The position numbers were made by a program, and so were the translations under genes. From Adlercreutzia murintestinalis (GTDB lineage: Bacteria; Actinomycetota; Coriobacteriia; Coriobacteriales; Eggerthellaceae), in contig NZ_CALPCC010000002.1 in the NCBI RefSeq assembly GCF_943192905.1, forward strand, positions 62,001-126,000: a stretch of 64,000 nt of DNA. The letters run 5' to 3'. Shown here piece after piece: positions 35,300 to 44,290 of the stretch (within the stretch, counting starts at the first letter, position 1; each line of letters begins with the position of its first letter). The notes beneath the pieces were generated by a model, which was not told where the DNA came from, did no database searches, and saw only the letters and a program-made list of their open reading frames with translations.

Positions 35300-36256
35300 A
35301 TGACAAGCGAATATCGGCATATTCCGGTCCTATCAACCGAATGCTTGGATGTACTGGCCATCGAAGAGGGCACCGTGCATCTGGATGCGACGCTGGGCTT
35401 CGCGGGTCATGCTGTTTTGGCGGCACGGCAGCTGGGAAGTTCGGGCCTGTTGCTCGGCATCGACCAAGATGCGGTCGCGCGCGAGGAAGCAACGGAGCGG
35501 CTGTATGGCCTTCCCGAAGCTTCGCGCCCCGCCATCAAGGTGCTCGCGGGCAACTTCGGTGATATGGACGAGCTGTTATTGAGCGTTCCCGTTCCTGGCA
35601 TCCATACGGTGCTGTTCGACCTGGGCGTCTCATCGGTGCAGCTGGACACGCCATCACGCGGCTTCTCCTACAAGGAGGGAGCCCCGCTCGATATGCGTAT
35701 GGATCCGGGTACACAAACCCTTACCGCACAAGAGGTCATCAATACCTATAACGCAGCCGACCTCGCCCGGATCATTCGCACTAACTCGGACGAGCGGTGG
35801 GCAAGCCGCATCGCTGATTTCATAGTACGCCAACGCGAAGAAGGCCCCATTACCACCAGCGACCAGTTGGTTGAGGTCATCAAAGCCGCTATCCCTGCGG
35901 CTGGCCGCCGCAGCGGCGGGCATCCCGCCAAACGAACCTTCCAAGCGCTCCGCATTCATGTGAACAGCGAACTGGACGTGCTCCGTCAGGGCCTTGATGC
36001 AGCCATCCGCTGGCTGGAACCTGGCGGCCGCATCGCTGTCATCAGCTACCACAGTCTTGAGGACCGGATCGTGAAGGAGACGTTCGCCTCTTTCACGGAT
36101 CGCTGTACGTGCCCGCCGGATCTGCCGGTGTGCGCGTGCGGGCGCGAGCCGATACTCGAATTGGGAACTCGGAAGCCCATCGTGCCCACGGCGGCAGAGG
36201 TGGAGCGCAACCCGCGGGCTCGAAGCGCCAAGCTGCGCTGGGCCTTTAAGCGGTAG
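35300..36256 (+). CDS. rsmH: 16S rRNA (cytosine1402-N4)-methyltransferase
   Basis: A 318-residue RsmH (MraW), which methylates N4 of C1402 in the ribosomal P-site region using SAM. The N-terminal HIPVLSTE with LDATLGFAGHA, the SAM-site GIDQD, FDLGVSSVQLDTPSRGFSY, AKRTFQALRIHVN and the ISYHSLEDRIVK block are all present. It is the second gene of the dcw cluster, its standard place after mraZ. The start ATG has only a weak ribosome site. Length is normal. Confidence 0.96.
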   Translation: MTSEYRHIPVLSTECLDVLAIEEGTVHLDATLGFAGHAVLAARQLGSSGLLLGIDQDAVAREEATERLYGLPEASRPAIKVLAGNFGDMDELLLSVPVPGIHTVLFDLGVSSVQLDTPSRGFSYKEGAPLDMRMDPGTQTLTAQEVINTYNAADLARIIRTNSDERWASRIADFIVRQREEGPITTSDQLVEVIKAAIPAAGRRSGGHPAKRTFQALRIHVNSELDVLRQGLDAAIRWLEPGGRIAVISYHSLEDRIVKETFASFTDRCTCPPDLPVCACGREPILELGTRKPIVPTAAEVERNPRARSAKLRWAFKR

Positions 36257-36283
36257 CAGAGAACGGATGTGAGGAAGACCAGC

Positions 36284-36754
36284 GTGAGCGCGTATACGGA
36301 ATATAACTTCGGTACCACGGCGCGCCGCTACGAGCAGCAGCAAGAGCCGTTGTTCCAGGTGGTGCCCGGTGGCGCGCGCGAGCCGGAGGTGCAAAGCGTC
36401 TCCAGTACGGTGGCGAAGGCCGTCAAGATCCTGGCCGTGGTGGTCATCGTGTTCGCAGTGCTGGGTGCGGTGCGCATCACGCTTGGCTCGGCCACGATCG
36501 CCGCGGCGCTCGAATACCGCGATATCTCGGGAGCCATCAAGGATGCTCGCATCGAGGGCAGCACCCTTGAAGTGGAGAAGAGCACCCTTTCCAACCCTGG
36601 CCGCATCAAGGCCGAGGCTGCCAATATTGGCATGGCCACCCCCGCAACGACCGCCTTCATTGATCTGTCAGGCGATATCGTGGTGACCGATGAAGCGGGC
36701 AACCTGCTGCTGTCGGGAAGCGCCGCCGCTGCCGCTGAGGCCGAACAAGGGTAG
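36284..36754 (+). CDS. ftsL: FtsL/DivIC-like division protein
   Basis: A 156-residue bitopic membrane protein between rsmH and ftsI, the usual ftsL position. One hydrophobic helix at about residues 44-65 (ILAVVVIVFAVLGAV) is followed by an Ala-rich heptad-like segment that ends in the ARIEGSTLEVEKSTLSNPGRI region, typical of FtsL/DivIC coiled coils, then a C-terminal Ala/Glu-rich tail. Sequence conservation in this family is low, so position is a main argument. I chose GTG 36284 because AGGAAG lies 6 bases upstream; an earlier in-frame GTG (36269) is possible. It would help recruit FtsW and FtsI. Confidence 0.78.
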   Translation: MSAYTEYNFGTTARRYEQQQEPLFQVVPGGAREPEVQSVSSTVAKAVKILAVVVIVFAVLGAVRITLGSATIAAALEYRDISGAIKDARIEGSTLEVEKSTLSNPGRIKAEAANIGMATPATTAFIDLSGDIVVTDEAGNLLLSGSAAAAAEAEQG

Positions 36755-36757
36755 CAC

Positions 36758-38719
36758 GTGGCTGACGATCGCAGACGCACATCATCCCACGATCAGAGCG
36801 CCCGTCGGGGCAGTCATCCGTTGGAGGGGCCGCAGGGTCGCAGCTTGAAGAATGGCTTGAGCATGTTCGCGGGGGGAGCCGGGCGAGGCTCTGCGCCAGG
36901 CAGCCAGGCTCCCGAGGGCAAGCGTGCCCGCACCCGCTTCACGGAGAGCAGCGTGGCGCGCAGCATTCGCAGCCGCCTTGCCGAAGAGGAGATCATCACC
37001 GAGGGCGCGCTGCGCTCGACGCATTACGTGTTCATCTTCTTCGCCATCGTTGCGGCGGTGTTCTTCCTGCGCTTGGTGTTCTTGCAGGTGATCATGGCGG
37101 GTGAGTACAGCGCGCAGGCCGAAGAGAGCCGCACCATCAACTTCAATATCTCGGCGCGCCGCGGCACCATCTACGACCGCAACGGCGAAGTGCTGGCAAT
37201 GAGCGTGGATGCCACCACCATCTACTGCAATCCAGCTGAGGTGGAAAACGCCGGTTGGGTGGCGCAACAGCTCCAAGAGGTGCTGTTCCCCGATGCGCCC
37301 GCGCGCACCTACGACGAGGATGGCAACGAGGAAGAGACCGATAAGAAGACACGCGAAGAATACGTGCAGGACTATCGCGACTTGCTGACCACGCCTTCGA
37401 CCACGTTCGTGTATTTGAAGCGCCAGGCCGACCAAGAGAAGGCGGCGCGCTTGAAGGAAATGAACCTGCCGGGCGTGTACTACATTGCCGACACGCGCCG
37501 GGAATACCCGCATGGCGCCATCGGCGGGCAGGTGATCGGCGTGTGCGATGTGGATGGCAACGGCATCACGGGCCTCGAGCTGCAATACGACGAGATCCTG
37601 CGCGGCACGCCTGGTACGTATTCGGGCGAGCGCGGTGTCACGGGCACGCCCATTCCTGGCGGCGTGCATGAAGATACCGCTGCGGTTGACGGTGAAGACA
37701 TCATGGTGTCGCTGGATATCCGCATGCAGGAGACGGTGGAGGCCTCGCTCAAGAATCAAGTCGAGCGCTATGAGGGCGAGCACGGCTCGTCCATCGTGAT
37801 GGATGGCGACACGGGCGAGATATACGCAGCGGCGAGCTTTCCCTACCTCGATCCCACCGATCTGGTGAACTCGCGCGTTGGCTCGGACAATCTGACCGCC
37901 GTCACCTCCACGTACGAGCCGGGTTCCATCTTCAAGAGCGTCTCGGCGCTGTCGGTGTTGGATGCCGGTGCCATGCAGCCCGACGACGCGCTGTACGCAC
38001 CAGCTGAACTGCAGGCTGATCAGTACGTGATCACCGATGCTCATGATCGTCTGGGCGAGTACTACACCTTCCGCGACATCATGGACAAATCGTCCAACAT
38101 CGGTATTTCGCTGGCCACCGAAAAGGCGGGCTTCAAGCATTTTTACGACACCATCATGCGCTGCAAGATACTGGAGCCCACCGGCGTTGATTACCCGGGC
38201 GAGCCTGCGAGCAGCATGCCGGGCTTCGACGAATGGGCGAAGGTGACCGGCTATAACATCAGCTTCGGGCAGGGGCTGACGGTCACGCCCCTCCAGATGG
38301 TGCGCTTCTATGCGCTTCTGGCCAACGACGGCACGCTGGTGACGCCGCACTTCTTGCTGATGAAGCCCCAGACGAGCGAATGGATCGACTACAGCACCGA
38401 GAAAGTCTTCGACAACCAGGCCGCCATCGACCAGCTCAACGACATGCTGCGCGGTGTGGTGACCAGCGGCACGGGCAAGAACGCGAACATCGACGGCTAC
38501 TGCGTGGTGGGCAAAACTTCCACGGCCCAGATCGCCGAGAACGGTGGCTACGCGGAGAGTCGATGGAACTTGGCGTTCACCGGCTTCATTGACAACTCGA
38601 GCAGCAACCTCGTGTGCTTCACCGGCGTGAACGACGTGGTCTATGAGGGCAACGTGTCGGAGGGCTTTCGCGATATAATGGTCAATGCGATCGAGCAATA
38701 CAACATCGTTCCGAATTGA
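36758..38719 (+). CDS. ftsI: division transpeptidase (class B penicillin-binding protein)
   Basis: A 653-residue class B PBP. A long basic cytoplasmic tail (about 85 residues, with RR- and GS-rich parts) leads to one membrane helix near residue 90, then the pedestal beginning ARRGTIYDRNGEVLA. The transpeptidase domain shows the active-site SxxK in PGSIFKSV, SxN as KSSNIG and KTG as GKTSTAQ. No C-terminal PASTA repeats are present, unlike many clostridial and bacillar homologues. It cross-links septal peptidoglycan. Starts with GTG 36758, four bases after ftsL; murE follows after 6 bases. Confidence 0.94.
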   Translation: MADDRRRTSSHDQSARRGSHPLEGPQGRSLKNGLSMFAGGAGRGSAPGSQAPEGKRARTRFTESSVARSIRSRLAEEEIITEGALRSTHYVFIFFAIVAAVFFLRLVFLQVIMAGEYSAQAEESRTINFNISARRGTIYDRNGEVLAMSVDATTIYCNPAEVENAGWVAQQLQEVLFPDAPARTYDEDGNEEETDKKTREEYVQDYRDLLTTPSTTFVYLKRQADQEKAARLKEMNLPGVYYIADTRREYPHGAIGGQVIGVCDVDGNGITGLELQYDEILRGTPGTYSGERGVTGTPIPGGVHEDTAAVDGEDIMVSLDIRMQETVEASLKNQVERYEGEHGSSIVMDGDTGEIYAAASFPYLDPTDLVNSRVGSDNLTAVTSTYEPGSIFKSVSALSVLDAGAMQPDDALYAPAELQADQYVITDAHDRLGEYYTFRDIMDKSSNIGISLATEKAGFKHFYDTIMRCKILEPTGVDYPGEPASSMPGFDEWAKVTGYNISFGQGLTVTPLQMVRFYALLANDGTLVTPHFLLMKPQTSEWIDYSTEKVFDNQAAIDQLNDMLRGVVTSGTGKNANIDGYCVVGKTSTAQIAENGGYAESRWNLAFTGFIDNSSSNLVCFTGVNDVVYEGNVSEGFRDIMVNAIEQYNIVPN

Positions 38720-38725
38720 GGCGGC

Positions 38726-40213
38726 ATGACTGAGAAGACGGCGCTTCAGCTTTTCGAACGCGTGCCCTGCACGGTGCTGGGCGATGAACGGGCAACGGTG
38801 AGCGGGCTGGCTTACAACAGCGCTACCGTCGAGCCGGGGGATGCGTTCTTCTGCATCGTGGGCATGAACGTGGACGGCCATACCTTCGCTCAGGACGCTA
38901 TTGACCGCGGAGCTTCCGTGGTGGTGGCCGAGCGCAAGATGTACCTGGCGGATGCCACCGAGGTGTGCGAAGTGGTGGTGGCCGACAGTCGCCGCGCCAT
39001 GGCGGATGCATCGTGCGCGTTCTACGATTACCCCAGCGATGCCTTCAAGCTGGTGGGCATCACAGGCACCAACGGCAAAACCACGACCACCTATCTGGTG
39101 GAGCATATCGCGAAGATGGCTGGGAACACGACCGGCGTCATCGGCACGGTGGGCATTCAGATCGATGGGAAGCGCACGGCGAGCGCGCGCACCACGCCCG
39201 AAAGCCCCGACCTTCAGCGCATGTTCGCGCAGATGCGCGATGCGGGCGTGACGTGCGCAGCTATGGAGGTGTCGAGCCACGCGCTCGATCTGGAGCGCAC
39301 CTGGGGTACCTCGTTCGCGGTCACCGCGTTCACCAATCTGACGCAGGACCATCTTGACTATCACAAGACCTTCGATGCGTACTTCGAGGCGAAGGCGCTG
39401 TTGTTCGGTCCTGACTATCCGGCGCGTCGCGTCATCAACGAGGCTGACACCTGGGGCGCTCAGCTGGCGGCGCGCTGCCGCGCAGCTGGGGATGACCTGA
39501 TCACCTTCGGAGCGGATGGCTCGGATATCACGTGGGAAGACGTGACGTTCGGTGCGGGGAGCACCCGCGCCACCTTCGTGGTGCGCGGAGAGCGGCTACC
39601 GGTGGAATATCCGCTGGTGGGCCGCTTCAATGTGGAGAATGCCGCTTGCGCCATCGGTATTGCCATGCAACTGGGCGTGAGCGCATCGGATGCGGTGGCA
39701 GCGCTCGCAAGCGCCACGGCAGTGCCTGGGCGCATGCAGTTGGTGGATGGCAGCAGTCCTGAGGGTATTACGGTGCTGGTCGATTATGCGCATACACCCG
39801 ATGCGCTCGCGAAGGCGATCGATTCGGTGCGCCAGTTGGCGGGGGACGGGCGCACGTTGGTGGTGTTTGGCTGTGGCGGTGACCGCGATGCGGGCAAGCG
39901 CCCCATTATGGGCGCCACGGCGCTGGCGGCTGATTTCGCCATCGTGACCAGCGATAACCCGCGCAGTGAAGACCCGCACGCCATTATCGCCGATATCGTG
40001 GGTGGCATGGATGCGGGCGCGGACCGCTACAGCGTGGAACCTGACCGAGCACGCGCCATACAGCTGGCGGTGGATGCAGCAAGCCCAGGAGATGTGGTGC
40101 TCTTGGCGGGCAAGGGACACGAGGACTACCAGACCATCGGGCGCGAGAACATTCATTTCGACGATCGCGAAGTGGCGGCCCGGGCGCTTCAAGTGAGGGC
40201 GGCGCGGGGCTAG
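38726..40213 (+). CDS. murE: UDP-MurNAc-L-Ala-D-Glu:meso-diaminopimelate ligase
   Basis: A 495-residue Mur ligase adding the third residue of the peptidoglycan stem peptide. The P-loop is GITGTNGKTTTTYL, the carbamylated-lysine segment and HTPDALAKAI block follow, and the amino-acid specificity motif near the C-terminus reads SDNPRSEDP. DNPR is the form that selects meso-diaminopimelate; lysine-adding enzymes differ there. A start ATG at 38726 follows ftsI after 6 bases. This supports an A1-gamma-type wall, an inference about chemistry from one motif. Confidence 0.95.
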   Translation: MTEKTALQLFERVPCTVLGDERATVSGLAYNSATVEPGDAFFCIVGMNVDGHTFAQDAIDRGASVVVAERKMYLADATEVCEVVVADSRRAMADASCAFYDYPSDAFKLVGITGTNGKTTTTYLVEHIAKMAGNTTGVIGTVGIQIDGKRTASARTTPESPDLQRMFAQMRDAGVTCAAMEVSSHALDLERTWGTSFAVTAFTNLTQDHLDYHKTFDAYFEAKALLFGPDYPARRVINEADTWGAQLAARCRAAGDDLITFGADGSDITWEDVTFGAGSTRATFVVRGERLPVEYPLVGRFNVENAACAIGIAMQLGVSASDAVAALASATAVPGRMQLVDGSSPEGITVLVDYAHTPDALAKAIDSVRQLAGDGRTLVVFGCGGDRDAGKRPIMGATALAADFAIVTSDNPRSEDPHAIIADIVGGMDAGADRYSVEPDRARAIQLAVDAASPGDVVLLAGKGHEDYQTIGRENIHFDDREVAARALQVRAARG

Positions 40214-40214
40214 C

Positions 40215-41732
40215 ATGAGGTTGAACGTAAAACAGATCCTCCAGTATACGGGCGGCGAGTACCTCATCGAGCCCATCGATGCGAGCATGCTTCTCTGCGG
40301 CATCACCTGGGATTCGCGCGATGTGCAGCCGGGGTGGCTCTACGTTGCGCTGCCAGGCGAGCGAGTGGATGGTCATCAGTTCGTGGAGGCGGCTCTGCGC
40401 GCGGGTGCGGGGGCCGCGCTGGTCACCGAATGCCCCGACGCGAAAGCATGCGTGCTCGCGCGCGAACTGGGTGCGGGCATCATCTGCGTGCCGAATACCG
40501 CCCATGCGCTCAGCGATCTGGCGCGCGAATGGCGGCGTCATTTGAAAGGGCTCGTGGTAGGGCTCACCGGCTCAACGGGCAAGACGACCACGAAGAACCT
40601 GACCCGCGATGTCTGCGCGGCAGCGTTCAGCACGGTAGCCACCGCAGCCAATCAGAACAACGAACTGGGCGTACCCAAAACGCTGCTCAACGCCGATCCG
40701 GAGACGCAGGTGGTCATCGTGGAGATGGGCATGCGAGGGCTGGGCCAGATCAGGCAGCTGGCCGATGTGGTGCGCCCCGACTGGGGCGTGGTGACGAACT
40801 GCGGCGAATCGCATATCGAGCTTTTGGGCAGCAGACAGAACATCGCGCAAGCGAAATCCGAACTGTTCGATGCGCTGCCAGCAGGTGTCGGACGCGCCTT
40901 CGTGAACGCCAATGACGAGTTTGCGGCTTATGTGACCGATGCGGGCGGCGTGGTGCGCAACAAGCTGACCTGCGTTGCCTTCGACGGCTATGCCGATGCG
41001 CGTGCTGTTGCTGATGAAAAGGGGCTTGCAGCCGGGCCGCGCGTATGGGCCGAGGATGTGCACCTGGATGCAAGCGGGTGCGCGCGCTTCACGCTCTGCG
41101 CGAGCGGTTTCGTCGATTCCGATGCCGATCCGCGCCAACCTACGCTCTTCACGCTCGACCCCGATGTAGAGCGTTGCCCGTGCGCGCTGAGCTTGATGGG
41201 GTTGCACAATGTGTCGAATGCCTGCGCGGCTGCTGCGGTCGGCCGCTCGCTCGGCATGGCGCTGCCCGCTATTGCCGCTGCTTTGGCTGAGAGCCTGCCT
41301 GAGCCGGGCCGCGCTGAAGTGCATCGTGGGCGCGATGGCTTCATGGTCATCGATGATGCGTATAACGCCAACCCCGACAGCATGCGCGCGAGCCTGCGCG
41401 CATTCGGGGCGATGGAGGTTTCCGGGCGCCGGATCGCGGTGCTGGGCGATATGGGCGAGTTGGGTGCGTACGCGCAAGAATGCCACACGCGCGTTGGCGA
41501 GGCGGTGGCAGGTCAGCCCATCGACCTGTTGATCTGCATTGGGGAGTTGAGCTGTCATATCGCACGCGGTGCGCAAGCGGCGGGCATGCCAGCGGAGCAC
41601 ATCGTAGAGGCGCCCACGCAAGCGGCCGCGTTGGCACAGTTGGAAGAGATGCTGGGCGCCGATGATGCTGTGCTGGTGAAGGCCAGTCATTTCATGGGGC
41701 TCGACCGTTTGGTAGAGGGGCTGATAAGCTAG
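40215..41732 (+). CDS. murF: UDP-MurNAc-tripeptide:D-Ala-D-Ala ligase
   Basis: A 505-residue Mur ligase attaching D-alanyl-D-alanine to complete the pentapeptide precursor. The ATP loop is VGLTGSTGKTTTKN, followed by NQNNELGVPKTLL, VIVEMGMRGLGQI and VIDDAYNANPDSM, all characteristic of MurF. It starts one base after the murE stop and is followed directly by mraY. Slightly longer than the typical 450-470 residues, mostly through an Asp/Ala-rich stretch before the final domain. D-Ala would come from the Alr encoded at 16.6 kb. Confidence 0.95.
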   Translation: MRLNVKQILQYTGGEYLIEPIDASMLLCGITWDSRDVQPGWLYVALPGERVDGHQFVEAALRAGAGAALVTECPDAKACVLARELGAGIICVPNTAHALSDLAREWRRHLKGLVVGLTGSTGKTTTKNLTRDVCAAAFSTVATAANQNNELGVPKTLLNADPETQVVIVEMGMRGLGQIRQLADVVRPDWGVVTNCGESHIELLGSRQNIAQAKSELFDALPAGVGRAFVNANDEFAAYVTDAGGVVRNKLTCVAFDGYADARAVADEKGLAAGPRVWAEDVHLDASGCARFTLCASGFVDSDADPRQPTLFTLDPDVERCPCALSLMGLHNVSNACAAAAVGRSLGMALPAIAAALAESLPEPGRAEVHRGRDGFMVIDDAYNANPDSMRASLRAFGAMEVSGRRIAVLGDMGELGAYAQECHTRVGEAVAGQPIDLLICIGELSCHIARGAQAAGMPAEHIVEAPTQAAALAQLEEMLGADDAVLVKASHFMGLDRLVEGLIS

Positions 41733-42779
41733 ATGTTCGCCGCGTTCAACGCATATCCCACCTTCTTGGTGTTTCTGGGTGCGGTATTCGGCATGGTGCT
41801 GACCATGATGCTCATGCCAGCGTTCATCCGCTTCTTGCGTCGCGGCCATATTGGCCAGCAGGTGCGCGACGACGGACCGCAGACGCATCTGGTGAAGCAG
41901 GGCACGCCCACCATGGGCGGCGTCATCATGCTGATCGCGGTGGCCATCACCATCTTGCTCGTCGGGCTGCCCGACCTGGAGACGTATCTGCTCTTGATCG
42001 CCGTGGTGCTCACTGGTGTCTTAGGTCTGATCGACGATGTGTCGAAGGTGGCTCATGAGCGCAGCTTGGGGCTGACGCCTAAGGCGAAGCTGGTGGGGCA
42101 ATTCGCCATCGCAGGCATCTTCACCCTGTGTGCGGTGAATCTGCTGGATGTGGAGCCGACGGTCGAGATACCGTTCATCTATACGTTCGATCTGGGCGTG
42201 TTGACGACAACGGTGCCCATTGGGGACGGTCTCCTTCGTATCCCGTGGCTCTACCTCATCTTCTGCTTAGTGCTGCTGGTGGGTCTGTGCAATGCGGTGA
42301 ACCTGACCGATGGCCTTGATGGCTTGGCGGCGGGCACCGTCATGATCGTGATGGTGGTCATGGCGGCCATCGCGTTTCGCGGCAACCTGCTGGAACCGGC
42401 CATCTTCGCCGCGGCGCTGGCGGGCACGTGCGTGGGATTCTTGTGGTTCAACAGCCACCCGGCCGATATCTTCATGGGCGACACTGGTTCGCTTGCGCTC
42501 GGTATGGCACTGGGGTGTTTGGCGGTGGTCACCAAGACCGAGTTCGTGGTCATCATCATCGGTGGCCTGTTCGTATGCGAGGCGCTCTCGGTCATCATCC
42601 AGGTATGGCATTTCAAGCGCACCGGCAAGCGCATCTTCTTGATGGCGCCGCTACATCATCATTTCGAGAAGAAGGGCTGGTCCGAGACGAAGGTGGTTGT
42701 GCGGTTCTGGATCATCTCGGGCAGCTTCGCCGTTTGCGGGTTCGTGCTGTACTTCGCGCAATCGCTGGTGGGTGCGTGA
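41733..42779 (+). CDS. mraY: phospho-MurNAc-pentapeptide translocase
   Basis: A 348-residue membrane enzyme making lipid I on undecaprenyl phosphate. About ten helices are apparent. Family blocks include KQGTPTMGGVIML at the first cytoplasmic loop, the catalytic aspartates in LIDDVSK and NLTDGLDGLA, FMGDTGSLALG, and the C-terminal APLHHHFEKKGWSE histidine cluster. The ATG follows the murF stop without a gap and the stop overlaps murD by one base, so murF-mraY-murD are coupled. Confidence 0.96.
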   Translation: MFAAFNAYPTFLVFLGAVFGMVLTMMLMPAFIRFLRRGHIGQQVRDDGPQTHLVKQGTPTMGGVIMLIAVAITILLVGLPDLETYLLLIAVVLTGVLGLIDDVSKVAHERSLGLTPKAKLVGQFAIAGIFTLCAVNLLDVEPTVEIPFIYTFDLGVLTTTVPIGDGLLRIPWLYLIFCLVLLVGLCNAVNLTDGLDGLAAGTVMIVMVVMAAIAFRGNLLEPAIFAAALAGTCVGFLWFNSHPADIFMGDTGSLALGMALGCLAVVTKTEFVVIIIGGLFVCEALSVIIQVWHFKRTGKRIFLMAPLHHHFEKKGWSETKVVVRFWIISGSFAVCGFVLYFAQSLVGA

Positions 42780-44287
42780 TGGAGATGCTTCCCGATCGGA
42801 AGATGGCGCCTGCGCAGTTAGGCGATGTGCTGGTGCTCGGGCGCGGGGTGAGCGGGCAGGCGGTGCTCGATTACTTGGAGCCTTTGGTGGGCACCCGTGT
42901 GCACACGTTGACCTGTGCTGAGGGTGATGCTCCCGGTGAGGGGCATTTCGATCTGTGCATCGCGAGCCCGGGCATCTCGCAGTTCAGCGATATCTATCAG
43001 ACGGCTGCGCGTATGAGCGACGAACTGATCGGCGAAGTGGAGTTCGCCTGGCGTGAGAGCGCGGCGGATTCCCTCTGGATCGCCATAACCGGTACGAACG
43101 GTAAAACCACGACCACTGCCTTGTGCGCGCATGTGATGGAAGCGTGCGGATACGAGGTGCGCTGCGTTGGCAATATCGGGGATGCAGCCATCACGGCGGT
43201 CGGGCACGATACGGCAGGAGAGCGTGGGGTGGCGCCTTGTTGTGCAGAGAGCCCGAGCTCGCATGAAATGGCTTCGAAGCATTCTGGTGTGCGCGCAGCG
43301 CGCTGCGTGGATGCTGCCTCTCAGGTGCGCACGGTCTACGTGGTGGAGTGCTCGTCGTACCAGCTGGCATCCACGGTTGCGTTCGCGCCGAATGTGGCTG
43401 TGGTGCTCAACATCACGCCGGACCATCTGGCATGGCACCGGACGCATCGCAACTATGCCGAGGCCAAGTGGAACATCATGCGGCATCTGGCTGCGTCTGA
43501 TGGCGTGGCGGTGCTGAATGCCACCGATGATGAGGTGCGCGCTCGGGTGCGCGCGGTGAAGGACGATCCTGACCGCGGATTCGACTACATTCCGCTGGGA
43601 ACAGCCGAGGGCATCGCGGGGGATATGCGCGCGCGCTGCGGGGCGCGCCATGCCGCATTCTGCGATGCGTCGGGCATGCTGCGCGTGGCTTTCGCTGGTG
43701 AGGATGCAGCGCTTTGCGCAGCGACCGACTTGCAGCTTGAGGGTTCGCATAACATTGAGAACGCCCTTGCTGCAGCGGCAGCCGCCGTTGCTGCTGGCGC
43801 CGACCGGGCGCAGGTTGCGCAGGCGCTGACCAGCTTCGCTCCCTTGCCGCACCGCATTGAGCCGGTCGGCACCGTGGCAGGCGTGCGCTTCTATAACGAT
43901 TCAAAGGCGACAAACACCGATGCTACGTGCAAGGCCATCTGCGCGTTCGCGCCCGATAAGCCCATCGTCTTGCTGGGGGGGCGCGATAAGGGAACCGATT
44001 TGGAGCCGCTGGTCACGACATGTCGCGCCAATGCGCGCGGGGTGGTGCTCTACGGGGAATCTCTGCCGCGCTTCGCGGAAGCGTTTGCGGCGGTAGAGGA
44101 TATCAGGGTGCAGCAAGCCGCTACCCTAGCGGAGGCGTTTGAGGTCGCATGCGCGGGCGCCCAGCCGGGCGATATCGTGCTGCTCTCGCCAGCATGCGCC
44201 TCCTTTGACGAGTTCAGCTGCTTCGAAGAGCGGGGCGACCGCTTCAAGCAGCTGGTAGCTGACGCTCGGGCGCGCCAAGGGGAATAG
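42779..44287 (+). CDS. murD: UDP-MurNAc-L-alanine:D-glutamate ligase with internal insertion
   Basis: A 502-residue MurD, which adds D-glutamate to UDP-MurNAc-L-Ala. The N-terminal Rossmann part VLVLGRGVSGQAV, the ATP loop ITGTNGKTTTT, NITPDHLAWHRT, FYNDSKATNTDAT and LLGGRDKGTDL are all normal. Between GNIGDAAITAV and YVVECSSYQL lies an extra stretch of about 40 residues (142-184) rich in Ala, Cys, His and Ser, absent from typical 440-460-residue MurD proteins. It falls in a surface region after the substrate-binding GNIG loop. Base use there is not clearly different, and the frame is intact. Confidence 0.92.
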   Translation: MEMLPDRKMAPAQLGDVLVLGRGVSGQAVLDYLEPLVGTRVHTLTCAEGDAPGEGHFDLCIASPGISQFSDIYQTAARMSDELIGEVEFAWRESAADSLWIAITGTNGKTTTTALCAHVMEACGYEVRCVGNIGDAAITAVGHDTAGERGVAPCCAESPSSHEMASKHSGVRAARCVDAASQVRTVYVVECSSYQLASTVAFAPNVAVVLNITPDHLAWHRTHRNYAEAKWNIMRHLAASDGVAVLNATDDEVRARVRAVKDDPDRGFDYIPLGTAEGIAGDMRARCGARHAAFCDASGMLRVAFAGEDAALCAATDLQLEGSHNIENALAAAAAAVAAGADRAQVAQALTSFAPLPHRIEPVGTVAGVRFYNDSKATNTDATCKAICAFAPDKPIVLLGGRDKGTDLEPLVTTCRANARGVVLYGESLPRFAEAFAAVEDIRVQQAATLAEAFEVACAGAQPGDIVLLSPACASFDEFSCFEERGDRFKQLVADARARQGE

Positions 44288-44290
44288 CGC

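Noticed and set aside
36782-39364. An 860-codon open frame on the minus strand across ftsI and murE.
   Set aside because: It is the antisense shadow of two intact, recognised genes; high GC and codon bias keep the frame open. Its His/Arg-rich product matches no family.
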